Positions 1 through 6,977 are shown, counted from the first letter of the stretch. The stretch is DNA of 10,377 bases from Lysobacterales bacterium (GCA_015494035.1 WGBZ01000156.1:1-10377); one strand, 5' to 3'. The notes: generated by a model not told the origin, from the letters alone. Numbers and translations: made by a program.

Positions 1-29
1 GCGCGGGGGCGTTTGTGTCTGACATTTCG

Positions 30-995
30 TTAATCTCTTGAAGGGGTGGATTCGATCAGCAGGCTCAGGTCCAAAGCCTGTACGGAGTGAGTCAATGCGC
101 CAATGGAAACGCAGTCAACGCCGGTTTTGGCCAGGCCGGGCAGGCGTTGCAGGGTCACGTTGCCAGAGGCCTCCAGAGGCACGGCGCCGGCGGTGATGGC
201 CACGGCCTGATGCACGGTGGCATCGTCCATGTTGTCTAGCAGGATGCGGTCGGGTTTCAACCCCAGCGCTTCGCGCAGTTCATCCAGGCTGGTCACTTCC
301 ACTTCGATGGGTTTGGAGATGCCGGTTCGCTGCTGGTATTGACGTACCTTGTTCACAGCCGCGGTGATGCCGCCTGTGGCCTGGATGTGGTTTTCCTTGA
401 TCAGCGCCATGTCATACAGGCCGTGCCGGTGGTTGTCGCCGCCACCGGCCAGGACGGCGTATTTGTCCAGCCAGCGCAGGTTGGGCGCGGTTTTTCGGGT
501 ATCCAGCACACGCAGGTCGGTGGCACCGGTCTGGCGTGCCGCCTGTACAAAACGATGGGTCTGTGTGGCAATGCCCGAGGCCCGTTGCAGCAGGTTGAGC
601 GCCACGCGTTCGGCTTTCAACAGGGCGATTACCGGGCCGCTAATGCGCGCCAGTGTTTGCCCATTGTGTACCGGCTGGCCGTCTGCTGCCAGCGCCTGCA
701 TGGCGGATTCTTCAATGCCAAGATAGGCAAAAACCCGCAGGAACACTGGCAGACCAGCCAGAATGCCGTCGTCCTTGGCGACCAGTTGCGCGCAGGCAGT
801 TTGTTCGGGCGTGAAAATGGCTTCGGATGTCACATCGCCCGGCCCAATGTCCTCGGCCAGGGCGCGGTCAATGGTGTCATCCATGGCGGTCTGAAAGGGG
901 CGACTTTCACGGCACTGCCGCAAGCGGTCAGCAAGGGCCTCAGGCGGGTTTTCCCGGGCCGTAAAAAGGCCGGCGGAAGCGTGAGTCATGGGCAT
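30..995 (-). CDS. nadC: Nicotinate-nucleotide pyrophosphorylase (quinolinate phosphoribosyltransferase, carboxylating)
   Basis: Cytoplasmic enzyme of de novo NAD synthesis; the family converts quinolinate and PRPP to nicotinate mononucleotide, CO2 and pyrophosphate. Numbered from the start used here (321 aa), the sequence shows an N-terminal helix-rich part with ALAEDIGPGDVTS (residues 46-58), ERVALNLLQR (about 129-138), the substrate-binding DTRKT (165-169), GGGDNHRHGL (184-193), LIKENH (198-203), EVEV (231-234), EASGN (275-279) and SIGALTHS (297-304), the standard set for the family. The start is uncertain. An in-frame TTG at 1010 and ATGs at 995, 989 and 884 exist, and none has a clear Shine-Dalgarno sequence. 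The ATG at 884 would give 284 aa, close to some homologues, but would cut the N-terminal helix short. It lies last in the leftward block, about 100 bases after the stop of the unknown secreted protein, and no promoter of its own was recognised. The function is secure; the start is not. Confidence 0.95.
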   Translation of the reverse strand: MPMTHASAGLFTARENPPEALADRLRQCRESRPFQTAMDDTIDRALAEDIGPGDVTSEAIFTPEQTACAQLVAKDDGILAGLPVFLRVFAYLGIEESAMQALAADGQPVHNGQTLARISGPVIALLKAERVALNLLQRASGIATQTHRFVQAARQTGATDLRVLDTRKTAPNLRWLDKYAVLAGGGDNHRHGLYDMALIKENHIQATGGITAAVNKVRQYQQRTGISKPIEVEVTSLDELREALGLKPDRILLDNMDDATVHQAVAITAGAVPLEASGNVTLQRLPGLAKTGVDCVSIGALTHSVQALDLSLLIESTPSRD

Positions 996-1093
996 GGGTG
1001 TGAGTGGCAATGGCCTGCAATTTTACCGCGTTTTCAGCCCCGGCGGTAGTTTGGTCGGGGCATGGGCGATAGGGCAGGAGGAAGGCTTCAGGC

Positions 1094-1831
1094 CTAGATT
1101 TCCTTGGAAGTGATGCGCGGTTTCACTTCCAGTTGCATCAGCTTGCGGAAGTATTCCACCGGGATGCCTTTGGTGTACTTCATTTCGTAGTGCTTGGTGG
1201 CTTCCTTTTCGGTCATGATTTCGCGCGCGAAGTGCTCTTTGGCCCATTTTTCACGCCGCAAGCTGCTCCATTCGGTGGCATCAATGCGGGCATGCGGGTC
1301 GTTGTAATTGATGTCCCGGATGAATGCTTCCGGCACGGGCACCTTGACATCCAGCGGATAACGGAGGGCATAACGGCCCTGATCGTCCAGTAACACCTGG
1401 AGCTGACACCAGGGTTTGAAGCCGCTGTAGAGGCCGTTTTTATCCTTTTTCAGAAACACCAGAAAGCGTTCGCCTTCGTTGATGCGGTCGGGGTAATAAC
1501 AGGCCCAATCTTCCAGGCCTTCGGCCTTGACCTCAATGTAGTCGTCCTTGTTGACTTCGCCCTTGTAGGGTACGAGTATCTTGAGCCAGGCCGTGCCACT
1601 GGCATTGAGGTTGCGGATTTTTTTGTAATCAATGTCCTCGACCTGGGCGATGGCCACCACATCGGCCCAGCGGGCGGCTTCGGCAAAGGAATGGAATTCA
1701 GGTGGCGGAGTGACGGTTTTTTCTTTAGGGGTGGCAAAGGCTGGATCCCCCACCTGTGCCCAACTGGCAGAGGGGAGAATGAGACTGGTCGCTAAAACCA
1801 TAAAGGCGAACAAACGGGTCTTACGAGACAT
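1094..1831 (-). CDS. Secreted or periplasmic protein of unknown function
   Basis: I do not recognise this 245-aa protein as a named family. It begins with a typical Sec signal peptide: basic MSRKTR, a hydrophobic core to about residue 20, and a likely signal peptidase I site after ASWA (residue 25), so it should be exported. The mature part has a stretch around residues 55-90 (ADVVAIAQVEDI, then AWLKILVPYKGE) and a GERFLVFL segment (120-127). This recalls secreted beta-barrel proteins of the TIMP/OB-fold kind, but that likeness is only an impression. Two cysteines (C111, C142) could form a disulfide in the periplasm. The C-terminal third is charged and probably helical. The ATG at 1831 is preferred over an in-frame upstream ATG at 1861 because it has AGGA about 7 bases before it and starts the signal peptide cleanly. 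A sigma70-like promoter lies just upstream. It sits between psd and nadC, a position that does not reveal a role. Confidence 0.8.
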   Translation of the reverse strand: MSRKTRLFAFMVLATSLILPSASWAQVGDPAFATPKEKTVTPPPEFHSFAEAARWADVVAIAQVEDIDYKKIRNLNASGTAWLKILVPYKGEVNKDDYIEVKAEGLEDWACYYPDRINEGERFLVFLKKDKNGLYSGFKPWCQLQVLLDDQGRYALRYPLDVKVPVPEAFIRDINYNDPHARIDATEWSSLRREKWAKEHFAREIMTEKEATKHYEMKYTKGIPVEYFRKLMQLEVKPRITSKEI

Positions 1832-1878
1832 GGGCAGTTCCTGAAAACTCAAAAATATCAATCACTTGCATCCTTGTT

Positions 1879-1907
1879 TTCATAAGGATTATGACCACGG
1901 TTTTCAA
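1879..1907 (-). promoter_or_regulatory. Candidate sigma70 promoter for the unknown secreted protein
   Basis: On the minus strand a -35-like TTGAAA (1907-1902) is followed after exactly 17 bases by a -10-like TATGAA (1884-1879), about 45 bases before the ATG at 1831. An inverted repeat, ATCCTT then 8 bases then AAGGAT (1870-1889), overlaps the -10 box and could be an operator or a leader hairpin. The match is by eye only. Confidence 0.4.
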
Positions 1908-1944
1908 GTCTTTACGCCCGTTATTTTCACTTTTGATCTGCTTG

Positions 1945-2102
1945 GGAAGCTCTGATCGAATCATGAACTCGCTTCTCACACCTGAAATGTCCGATAACTG
2001 CGTTGAAGTCCTTGCCAATAGCCTGCTATTGGCTGCGAACTTCGCCTTGTTCTCGAACATTTCCGGCATAAGCTGCTTCGTCCAGATTTAATCAGCGCTC
2101 CC
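1945..2102 (-). mobile_element. MITE-like palindromic element, copy 1
   Basis: This 158-bp non-coding element is the reverse complement of the copy at 6769-6926, with about eight differences by hand alignment. One terminus is intact (GGAAGCTCTG at 1945-1954). The other has drifted at two of the ten TIR positions (CAGCGCTCCC at 2093-2102, against CAGAGCTTCC). The centre is a perfect 9-bp stem, GCCAATAGC and GCTATTGGC around a 2-base loop (2014-2033). Together with partial complementarity along the arms, the whole element could fold into one long hairpin. It encodes no transposase, and the short reading frames crossing it are not credible genes. It lies between psd and the unknown secreted protein and overlaps the last 15 bases of psd. 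Flanks are TTG on each side (1942-1944 and 2103-2105), which may be chance. Confidence 0.75.
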
Positions 2103-2972
2103 TTGAGAGGGCATACGTTCCTGCCACCGGCCGATTTTCTGACCCATTTTGAGTACCATGCCGGCGTGCAGGTCGGGCAGGAAATGCATGCTGTCTCTGG
2201 GGAACAGCAGGATGACGGTGGAACCGTAATTGAAGCGGCCCATTTCTTCCCCTTTGCGCAACACAGTGGCCGGTTCCGGGGTGAGGGTGGTGACGGTTTT
2301 GGCATAGGGTGGAGTGACTTCGCCGTGGAATACTGTTTCCATGCTGGAAACCAGCATGGCGCCCACCATCACCAGGGGCATCTTGCCCAGCGGCGTATCA
2401 AAGTAGCACACCAGCCGTTCGTTGCGGGCAAACAGGCGGGGGATGCTCTGGGCAGTCCAGTCGGCGACGCTGAACAGGCGACCAGGCACGTGCACCGAGT
2501 ATGTCGGCTGGCCATCCAGCGGCATGTGGATGCGGTGGTAATCGCGCGGTGACAGGTAAATGGTGATGAACTGACCGCCGTCATAATTCCTGGCCGTCTG
2601 GCTGTCACTGGCCAGTAACTCGGCCACCGTGAAATCAAAGCCTTTGGCCTGAATAATGCGGCCGTCCCGGATGGGCCCGACCTGGCTGATGCGGCCATCC
2701 ACTGGCGACACCAGATCATGGGCGCCAGGGCTGACAGGCCGCACGCCCGGTTTCAGGGCGCGGGTAAAGAATGCATTGAAATGTTCGTAATCGTCCGGGT
2801 CGGGGCTGATGGCCTCATCCAGGTTGACATTGAAAGCCTGCACAAACTTCACAATCATCCAGTTTTTGACCGGCCGATAGCGGATGCGCGCCACCTTGTA
2901 GGCAATGCGGCTGAGGGTTTTATGTGGCAGCAGGTACTGCAGGCCGGTGGCCAGGGCGCGTTTCAACGTCAT
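2088..2972 (-). CDS. psd: Phosphatidylserine decarboxylase proenzyme
   Basis: Inner-membrane-associated, pyruvoyl-dependent enzyme that converts phosphatidylserine to phosphatidylethanolamine. The 294-aa protein is full length for the proteobacterial type I family. Visible elements are SPVDGRI (89-95, with D92), YHRIHMP (145-151, with H149), and the self-cleavage site YGST (249-252), where S251 would become the pyruvoyl group of the alpha chain. D92, H149 and S251 match the Asp-His-Ser triad used for autocleavage. The usual motif is LGST; here the first residue is Tyr, while the Gly-Ser cleavage pair is kept. The ATG overlaps the TGA of the upstream SCO gene (ATGA, 2969-2972), so translation is probably coupled. 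The final codons (Gly-Ser-Ala-Asp-stop, 2088-2102) lie inside a MITE-like repeat. The identification is secure. Confidence 0.97.
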   Translation of the reverse strand: MTLKRALATGLQYLLPHKTLSRIAYKVARIRYRPVKNWMIVKFVQAFNVNLDEAISPDPDDYEHFNAFFTRALKPGVRPVSPGAHDLVSPVDGRISQVGPIRDGRIIQAKGFDFTVAELLASDSQTARNYDGGQFITIYLSPRDYHRIHMPLDGQPTYSVHVPGRLFSVADWTAQSIPRLFARNERLVCYFDTPLGKMPLVMVGAMLVSSMETVFHGEVTPPYAKTVTTLTPEPATVLRKGEEMGRFNYGSTVILLFPRDSMHFLPDLHAGMVLKMGQKIGRWQERMPSQGSAD

Positions 2973-3646
2973 GAGCCGTTGCTGCCGGAGGGGGTGCCCG
3001 ATGGTTTTTTTTTGGCCAGTGCGATAAGGTCTTCAGCCATGTCCGTCAGACGATGTGGGCTGGTGAACAGCCCATACAGGCGGCCTTGTGGGTCGAGCAG
3101 AAAGATGGCGGCGGTGTGGTCCACCGGGTAATTGGTGTCCCCGGGGGCATGTTCACCAATAAAGTAGGCCGCGCCCACTTGTCGGGTGAAGTGCTCGATG
3201 GCCTCAGGTGTGCCGGTGGCGGCCTGAAAGTCCGGATTGAAAAACTCTATCCAGCGTTTGAGCTGTTGCGGCTGATCGCGTTCGGGGTCCACCGACACGA
3301 ACAGCACTTTCGGTGGGGTCACGCCCGAGTCGCGTATTTTCTTCTCCAGGGCTTGCATGTCCGCCAGGGTGGTGGGGCACACATCGGGGCAATGCGTGTA
3401 GCCAAAAAAGGCCAGGGTCCAGTCCCCAACCAGGTTTTGTTCGGTCAGTGGCTGGCCATTTTTATCTACCAACTGAATGTTTTTCAGCGCCTTGGGACGT
3501 GGATACACCTTCACCGCCTTGTAGGCAGGTTGGGCATCAGATGCATCGGCAAACACCAGCCTGGCGGCATAAATGCCACTGGCTGCGGCAATAACCAGCA
3601 TGGTCAATAGTCCGATGGAGATTTTTCCTGAAATTTTTCTGGGCAT
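2969..3646 (-). CDS. SCO1/SenC/PrrC-family copper chaperone, membrane anchored
   Basis: SCO proteins have a thioredoxin fold, bind copper in the periplasm and help assemble the CuA site of cytochrome c oxidase; some act as thiol-disulfide reductases. With the start used here the protein is 225 aa. A hydrophobic segment (about residues 6-29) would act as membrane anchor or uncleaved signal. GYTHCPDVCP carries the CxxxC copper ligands (C86, C90), VSVDPERD follows, and the third ligand is H177 in VDHTAAIFLLDP. The C-terminus has a KKK run encoded by nine consecutive A (3013-3005 on the coding strand). The frame is open upstream to 3868, with another ATG at 3712 (247 aa). The ATG at 3646 is chosen because it places the anchor at the N-terminus, although no good Shine-Dalgarno precedes it. 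Its stop overlaps the psd start by 4 bases. No cytochrome oxidase genes are in view. Confidence 0.9.
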   Translation of the reverse strand: MPRKISGKISIGLLTMLVIAAASGIYAARLVFADASDAQPAYKAVKVYPRPKALKNIQLVDKNGQPLTEQNLVGDWTLAFFGYTHCPDVCPTTLADMQALEKKIRDSGVTPPKVLFVSVDPERDQPQQLKRWIEFFNPDFQAATGTPEAIEHFTRQVGAAYFIGEHAPGDTNYPVDHTAAIFLLDPQGRLYGLFTSPHRLTDMAEDLIALAKKKPSGTPSGSNGS

Positions 3647-3951
3647 GGTTTTTGGTTTCGGTCGAGGGTTTCGGGTTTTTGCTGTGGTGGCGTGTGAATG
3701 AAGCGGCGCCATTGTACCGCTTTTTGGCCGCCTCAAAGGCACTTCAAACTCGGGGCAAGACCTCCTGAGACTGATTTTGGACAGTTTGTGGCCCGAGGTG
3801 TTCCGGAATAAAGTCGATTCAGTCAGAGCTGGGCGCTTCTCTGGTATTTCTGAATGGTGAAGTAGCAAGGGTTTTTCCGTGCAGCCTGTGGCGTTGTACG
3901 TTGGCTGGTAAAATAGGCAAGGCTATTTACTCTCAGGTCACGACCGCGCAT
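3647..3951. other. Divergent intergenic region between the SCO gene and the DUF938 gene
   Basis: These 305 bases hold no convincing separate gene. The leftward frame of the SCO gene stays open through most of it, so part may encode a longer SCO N-terminus. An AGGAGG (3766-3761 on the minus strand) looks like a ribosome binding site, but no in-frame start sits at usable spacing after it. An extended -10 for the rightward gene lies at 3906-3914. No clear promoter for the SCO gene was identified. Confidence 0.5.
3906..3914 (+). promoter_or_regulatory. Extended -10 element, candidate promoter of the DUF938 gene
   Basis: TGG followed directly by TAAAAT fits an extended -10 (TGn plus a 5-of-6 match to TATAAT). 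No good -35 is seen at normal spacing, as is common for extended -10 promoters. Transcription would start near 3921, about 30 bases before the ATG at 3952. This argues against translation starting at the in-frame TTG at 3901. Confidence 0.4.
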
Positions 3952-4572
3952 ATGTTCTCGGGAAACCAAAAACCTTTTGCTCCAGCATGCGAACGCAATA
4001 AAGATCCGATTCTCGCAGCCCTCAGGCAGGTTATTCGCTCCTCCGACCGCCACCTGCTGGAAGTGGGCTCCGGCACCGGTCAGCATGCGGTTTATATGGC
4101 CAGGCATTTCCCTCAGCTTGTCTGGCACACTTCTGATTTGCCTCCTGCCCATGCCGGTATTCGGGCCTGGCTGGAATCCGCCGGCGTGCCGTCAATTCAG
4201 CCTCCGGTGGCATATGAGGCTGGCAGGGATGATTTTCCCGCTGCTGACGCATCGACGGGATTCGATGTGGTGTATAGCGCCAACACCTTGCATATTATAG
4301 GCTGGGACCAGGTGTTGGCCCTGATTGATGATCTGGGCACACACTTGTCCAGCGGGGCGCGCGTGGTTTTTTACGGGCCATTTAATCGCGGTGGGGAATA
4401 CACTGCGCCGTCCAACGCAGAATTTGATCGCTGGTTGAAGCAGCAAAATCCGGTCAGTGCTATCCGGGATTTCGAAGCGGTGGAACAGGCCATGCAGTCA
4501 GCAGGCTTCCAGTGTCGGCAGGATATGCCCATGCCTGCGAATAACAGCTTGCTGGTCTTTCATCGTCTTTGA
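3952..4572 (+). CDS. DUF938 family SAM-dependent methyltransferase (METTL26-like)
   Basis: The 206-aa protein begins MFSGNQKPFAPACERNKDPI, the hallmark N-terminus of the DUF938 family, whose human relative is METTL26. It continues with a class I SAM-binding motif, LLEVGSGTGQHA (35-46), then HTSDLPP, where the acidic residue normally contacts SAM. FDVVYSANTLHIIGW corresponds to the motif IV region, and the C-terminus PANNSLLVFHRL is also family-typical. The methyl acceptor is not known for this family, so no substrate is assigned. The ATG at 3952 fits the family start and follows the candidate promoter at 3906-3914; the reading frame extends to a TTG at 3901. Only a weak AGGT lies upstream, about 13 bases away. 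It is divergent from the SCO gene and is followed by a 150-base gap with a separate promoter for prmB, so it is probably monocistronic. Confidence 0.88.
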   Translation: MFSGNQKPFAPACERNKDPILAALRQVIRSSDRHLLEVGSGTGQHAVYMARHFPQLVWHTSDLPPAHAGIRAWLESAGVPSIQPPVAYEAGRDDFPAADASTGFDVVYSANTLHIIGWDQVLALIDDLGTHLSSGARVVFYGPFNRGGEYTAPSNAEFDRWLKQQNPVSAIRDFEAVEQAMQSAGFQCRQDMPMPANNSLLVFHRL

Positions 4573-4660
4573 AAGGCGGTATGGCGGCCTCGGCATGGAA
4601 GTCTGAATCCTTGTTTTTTCCGCCTGGCCCATCTTTTGTCGTATTCCGGCGGTTCGGGCC

Positions 4661-4666
4661 TATAAT
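4661..4666 (+). promoter_or_regulatory. Perfect TATAAT -10 hexamer upstream of prmB
   Basis: A consensus TATAAT sits about 57 bases before the prmB ATG. The best -35 partner is TTGTCG at 4636-4641, but the spacer would be 19 bases, longer than ideal, so the promoter may depend on an activator or on the -10 alone. It probably drives the prmB-aroC pair. Confidence 0.5.
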
Positions 4667-4722
4667 CCGAGGGGTCTCATTTATGCGGACAAGACCGGTC
4701 AATTCATTCACTACTTAAATTG

Positions 4723-5634
4723 ATGCACGCACAGACTTTATTCAATGAGATCGTCCAGCAATTGCAGGCAGCCGATGTGTTTTTTGGCCATGGAGCGGCC
4801 AGTGCCGAGGAAGAAGCTCTGCTGTTGCTCTCGCACGTGTTGACACGCGATCCGGACTGGATCAACCGCAATCCCCAAGCACCCGTAGACACCGAGCAGG
4901 CTCAGCGTGTCCGGGCCTTGCTGCAACAGCGGCTTGACCAGCGCCTGCCCATGAGCTATGTCACAGGCAGCGCCTGGTTTGCCGGCCTGGAGTTTGTGGC
5001 TGATAAGCGCGCGCTGGTGCCGCGTTCCCCGTTTGCTGAACTGATCGGCAAGGGCTTTCAACCCTGGTTGGGGGATGTCCGACCGGAACGCGTGCTGGAT
5101 TTATGCACTGGCGGTGGCTGCATTGCTATCGCCATGGCCAAAGCGTTTCCCGCCGCCCGGGTGAATGCGGTGGATTTGTCACCCGAGGCCTTGTCACTGG
5201 CGAAAATCAACCGTAATAAACACCGCTTGGCTGATCGCCTTAGGCTGATTCAGTCAGACCTTTTTAACGCAGTGACCGGTTGTTATGACATGATTGTCAG
5301 CAATCCGCCTTACGTGAGCGAAGCCGAATATCAGCAGCTGCCGGCGGAGTACCGGCACGAGCCTGGCCTGGGGTTGGTCAGCGAGGGTCAGGGTTTGCGT
5401 ATTCCTTTGACCATTCTGGCCCAAGCTGCCGATTATTTGTCTGACGGCGGCCTGTTATTTCTTGAAGTGGGTCACAGCGATCAGGCCCTGGAAGCGGCCT
5501 TGCCTGCCGTGCCGTTCACCTGGCTGCTTTTTGAGCACGGCGGCTCGGGTGTCTGTGTGTTTTCGCGTGAGGAACTGCTAAACTACCGGCATGAATTTAA
5601 CCGCGCCATAACAGAACCCCAGTATGAGTCATAA
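4723..5634 (+). CDS. prmB: 50S ribosomal protein L3 N5-glutamine methyltransferase
   Basis: PrmB methylates a glutamine side chain of ribosomal protein L3 using S-adenosylmethionine. The 303-aa protein is close to the usual length of about 310. It shows an N-terminal helical domain, [11 protein letters not shown] (98-108, the form that separates PrmB from PrmC), the SAM-binding motif DLCTGGGC (126-133), and the catalytic NPPY (194-197) inside IVSNPPYVS, which clamps the glutamine amide. The start is either the ATG at 4723 or the TTG just before it at 4720; ATG is preferred. No Shine-Dalgarno sequence is visible. The last 11 bases overlap the start of aroC, and the prmB-aroC pairing is common in gammaproteobacteria. 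A consensus -10 lies upstream. Confidence 0.95.
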   Translation: MHAQTLFNEIVQQLQAADVFFGHGAASAEEEALLLLSHVLTRDPDWINRNPQAPVDTEQAQRVRALLQQRLDQRLPMSYVTGSAWFAGLEFVADKRALVPRSPFAELIGKGFQPWLGDVRPERVLDLCTGGGCIAIAMAKAFPAARVNAVDLSPEALSLAKINRNKHRLADRLRLIQSDLFNAVTGCYDMIVSNPPYVSEAEYQQLPAEYRHEPGLGLVSEGQGLRIPLTILAQAADYLSDGGLLFLEVGHSDQALEAALPAVPFTWLLFEHGGSGVCVFSREELLNYRHEFNRAITEPQYES

Positions 5635-6712
5635 CCGCTTTGGAAAACTGCTAACGGTGACCACCTTCGGTGAAAGCCACGGGTCGGAAATCGGCTGTGT
5701 CATCGACGGATTTCCGCCCGGTTTTCCCGTGGACAGGGAGGCCATTATGGCCGAATTGCATAGACGTGCCACGGGTCGATCGCGCCACACATCACAACGC
5801 CGTGAAGCCGACGAAGTGCGGATTGTCTCAGGCGTTTTTGAAGGCAAAACCACCGGCACGCCCATTGCCTTGCTGATCGAAAACACCGATGCCCGCTCAC
5901 GCGACTACGCCAAAATCAAGGATCAGGTGCGCCCGGGCCACGCCGATTACACGTACTGGAAAAAATACGGCCTGCGTGATTACCGCGGTGGCGGTCGGTC
6001 CTCGGCCCGAGAAACCACCATGCGCGTGGCCGCCGGCGCTTTGGCCAAAGCCTGGCTGGCGGCCAATTTCGATATCTGCATTACTGGCTGGCTGGCTCAG
6101 GTGGGCGAGCTGGTTTTTGATCAGGAATTCTCTGGCGAGGTGAATAATAACGCCTTGTTTTTGCCCAGCGAAGACCGCCTGGCTGAACTGGAACGTTATC
6201 TCGACGCCTTGCGTAAAAGTGGTGATTCGGTGGGCGCGCGGGTGAACGTGCGCGCATCGGGCGTACCCGCCGGTTGGGGTGAGCCGGTTTATGGCAAGTT
6301 GGATGCCGAGATTGCGGCAGCCATGATGAGCATCAACGCCACCAAAGGGGTGGAAATTGGGGCCGGTTTCGCCAGTGTGGCGCAAAAGGGCACACAACAC
6401 CGTGACGTGATCGAGAACGGGGCCTTCCAAAGCAATCACGCCGGCGGGATTCTGGGCGGCATTTCCAGCGGCCAGGACATCACGGCCAGTGTGGCCTTCA
6501 AGCCCACTTCCAGCCTGCGCTTGCCAGCCCCCAGTGTGGACCAGTTCGGGAATGCGGTGGAAGTGGTCACCACTGGCCGTCACGACCCCTGCGTGGGCAT
6601 ACGCGCCGTGCCCATCGTGGAAGCCATGCTGGCCCTGACCTTGATGGATCACGCCCTGCGCCACCGGGGCCAGTGCGGTGAGCAGCCCTTGCATCCGCTG
6701 CACATTGATTAG
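5624..6712 (+). CDS. aroC: Chorismate synthase
   Basis: Last enzyme of the shikimate pathway: it converts 5-enolpyruvylshikimate-3-phosphate to chorismate by trans elimination and needs reduced FMN. The 362-aa length matches the usual bacterial bifurcation of about 360 aa. Signature regions are TFGESHG (14-20, with the conserved His), RPGHADYT (103-110), [10 protein letters not shown] (122-131) and GRHDPC (318-323, with the second conserved His). The ATG lies inside the 3' end of prmB, an 11-base overlap in another frame, so translation of the two is probably coupled and the start is well fixed. Downstream come a stem-loop and a MITE-like element before asd. Confidence 0.98.
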   Translation: MSHNRFGKLLTVTTFGESHGSEIGCVIDGFPPGFPVDREAIMAELHRRATGRSRHTSQRREADEVRIVSGVFEGKTTGTPIALLIENTDARSRDYAKIKDQVRPGHADYTYWKKYGLRDYRGGGRSSARETTMRVAAGALAKAWLAANFDICITGWLAQVGELVFDQEFSGEVNNNALFLPSEDRLAELERYLDALRKSGDSVGARVNVRASGVPAGWGEPVYGKLDAEIAAAMMSINATKGVEIGAGFASVAQKGTQHRDVIENGAFQSNHAGGILGGISSGQDITASVAFKPTSSLRLPAPSVDQFGNAVEVVTTGRHDPCVGIRAVPIVEAMLALTLMDHALRHRGQCGEQPLHPLHID

Positions 6713-6713
6713 T

Positions 6714-6753
6714 CCCGGTATCTGGTGGGTGTCAGTGGACACCGGATAGCGGG
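6714..6753 (+). other. Stem-loop just after the aroC stop
   Basis: The bases after the aroC stop form a two-part hairpin. An inner stem GGTGTC/GACACC closes a 4-base loop (6728-6743). An outer stem pairs CCCGGTATC (6714-6722) with GATAGCGGG (6745-6753) with one mismatch. No T-run follows, so it is not a standard Rho-independent terminator. It could protect the 3' end of the prmB-aroC message. Confidence 0.45.
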
Positions 6754-6768
6754 GCAAGCAATGATTAA

Positions 6769-6926
6769 GGAAGCTCTGATTGAATCGGGACGAAGCAGCT
6801 TATGCCGGAAATGTTCGAGAACAAGGCGAAGTTCGCAGCAAATAGCGGGCTATTGGCAAGGACTTCAACGCAGTTATCGGACATTTCAGGTATGAGAAGC
6901 GAGTTCATGATTCGAGCAGAGCTTCC
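6769..6926 (+). mobile_element. MITE-like palindromic element, copy 2
   Basis: A 158-bp non-coding element with perfect 10-bp terminal inverted repeats, GGAAGCTCTG at 6769-6778 and CAGAGCTTCC at 6917-6926, flanked on both sides by TTAA (6765-6768 and 6927-6930). About two thirds of positions in the two 79-bp halves are complementary without gaps. The best arm lies around GAAATGT/ACATTTC, and the centre is AATAGC-GG-GCTATT (6841-6854). It matches the inverted copy at 1945-2102 at about 150 of 158 positions. The size, inverted termini, possible 4-bp target duplication and lack of coding capacity fit a miniature inverted-repeat transposable element. TTAA agrees with the YTAR target of IS5-type elements, but the parent family is an inference. 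It fills most of the gap between aroC and asd and ends 51 bases before the asd ATG. Confidence 0.8.
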
Positions 6927-6977
6927 TTAAACAAACCAGACACACACAAAAAGTCACAGTAACGGAACCAGAAACGC

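Noticed and set aside
339..1049. Long plus-strand open frames opposite nadC
   Set aside because: The minus-strand frame encodes complete NadC motifs; the opposite frames are GC-driven shadows with no recognisable domains. The same applies to long frames opposite aroC and asd.
1821..2091. Short reading frames on both strands across MITE copy 1 (66 aa on plus, 82 aa on minus)
   Set aside because: They consist largely of repeat sequence, the minus-strand frame runs into the start of the secreted protein gene, and neither has family-like features. They are by-products of the element.
3761..3766. AGGAGG on the minus strand as a ribosome binding site for the SCO gene
   Set aside because: No in-frame start lies at normal spacing: the nearest in-frame GTG is about 18 bases on, and the ATGs are much further away.
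4573..4622. Rho-independent terminator after the DUF938 gene
   Set aside because: There is a T-rich run near 4611, but no compact GC-rich hairpin directly before it; the only GGCGG/CCGCC pairing closes a very large loop.
6927..6977. Lysine riboswitch or other structured leader controlling asd
   Set aside because: The space is far too short for a lysine riboswitch, and the sequence is a simple A/C-rich run without pairing.
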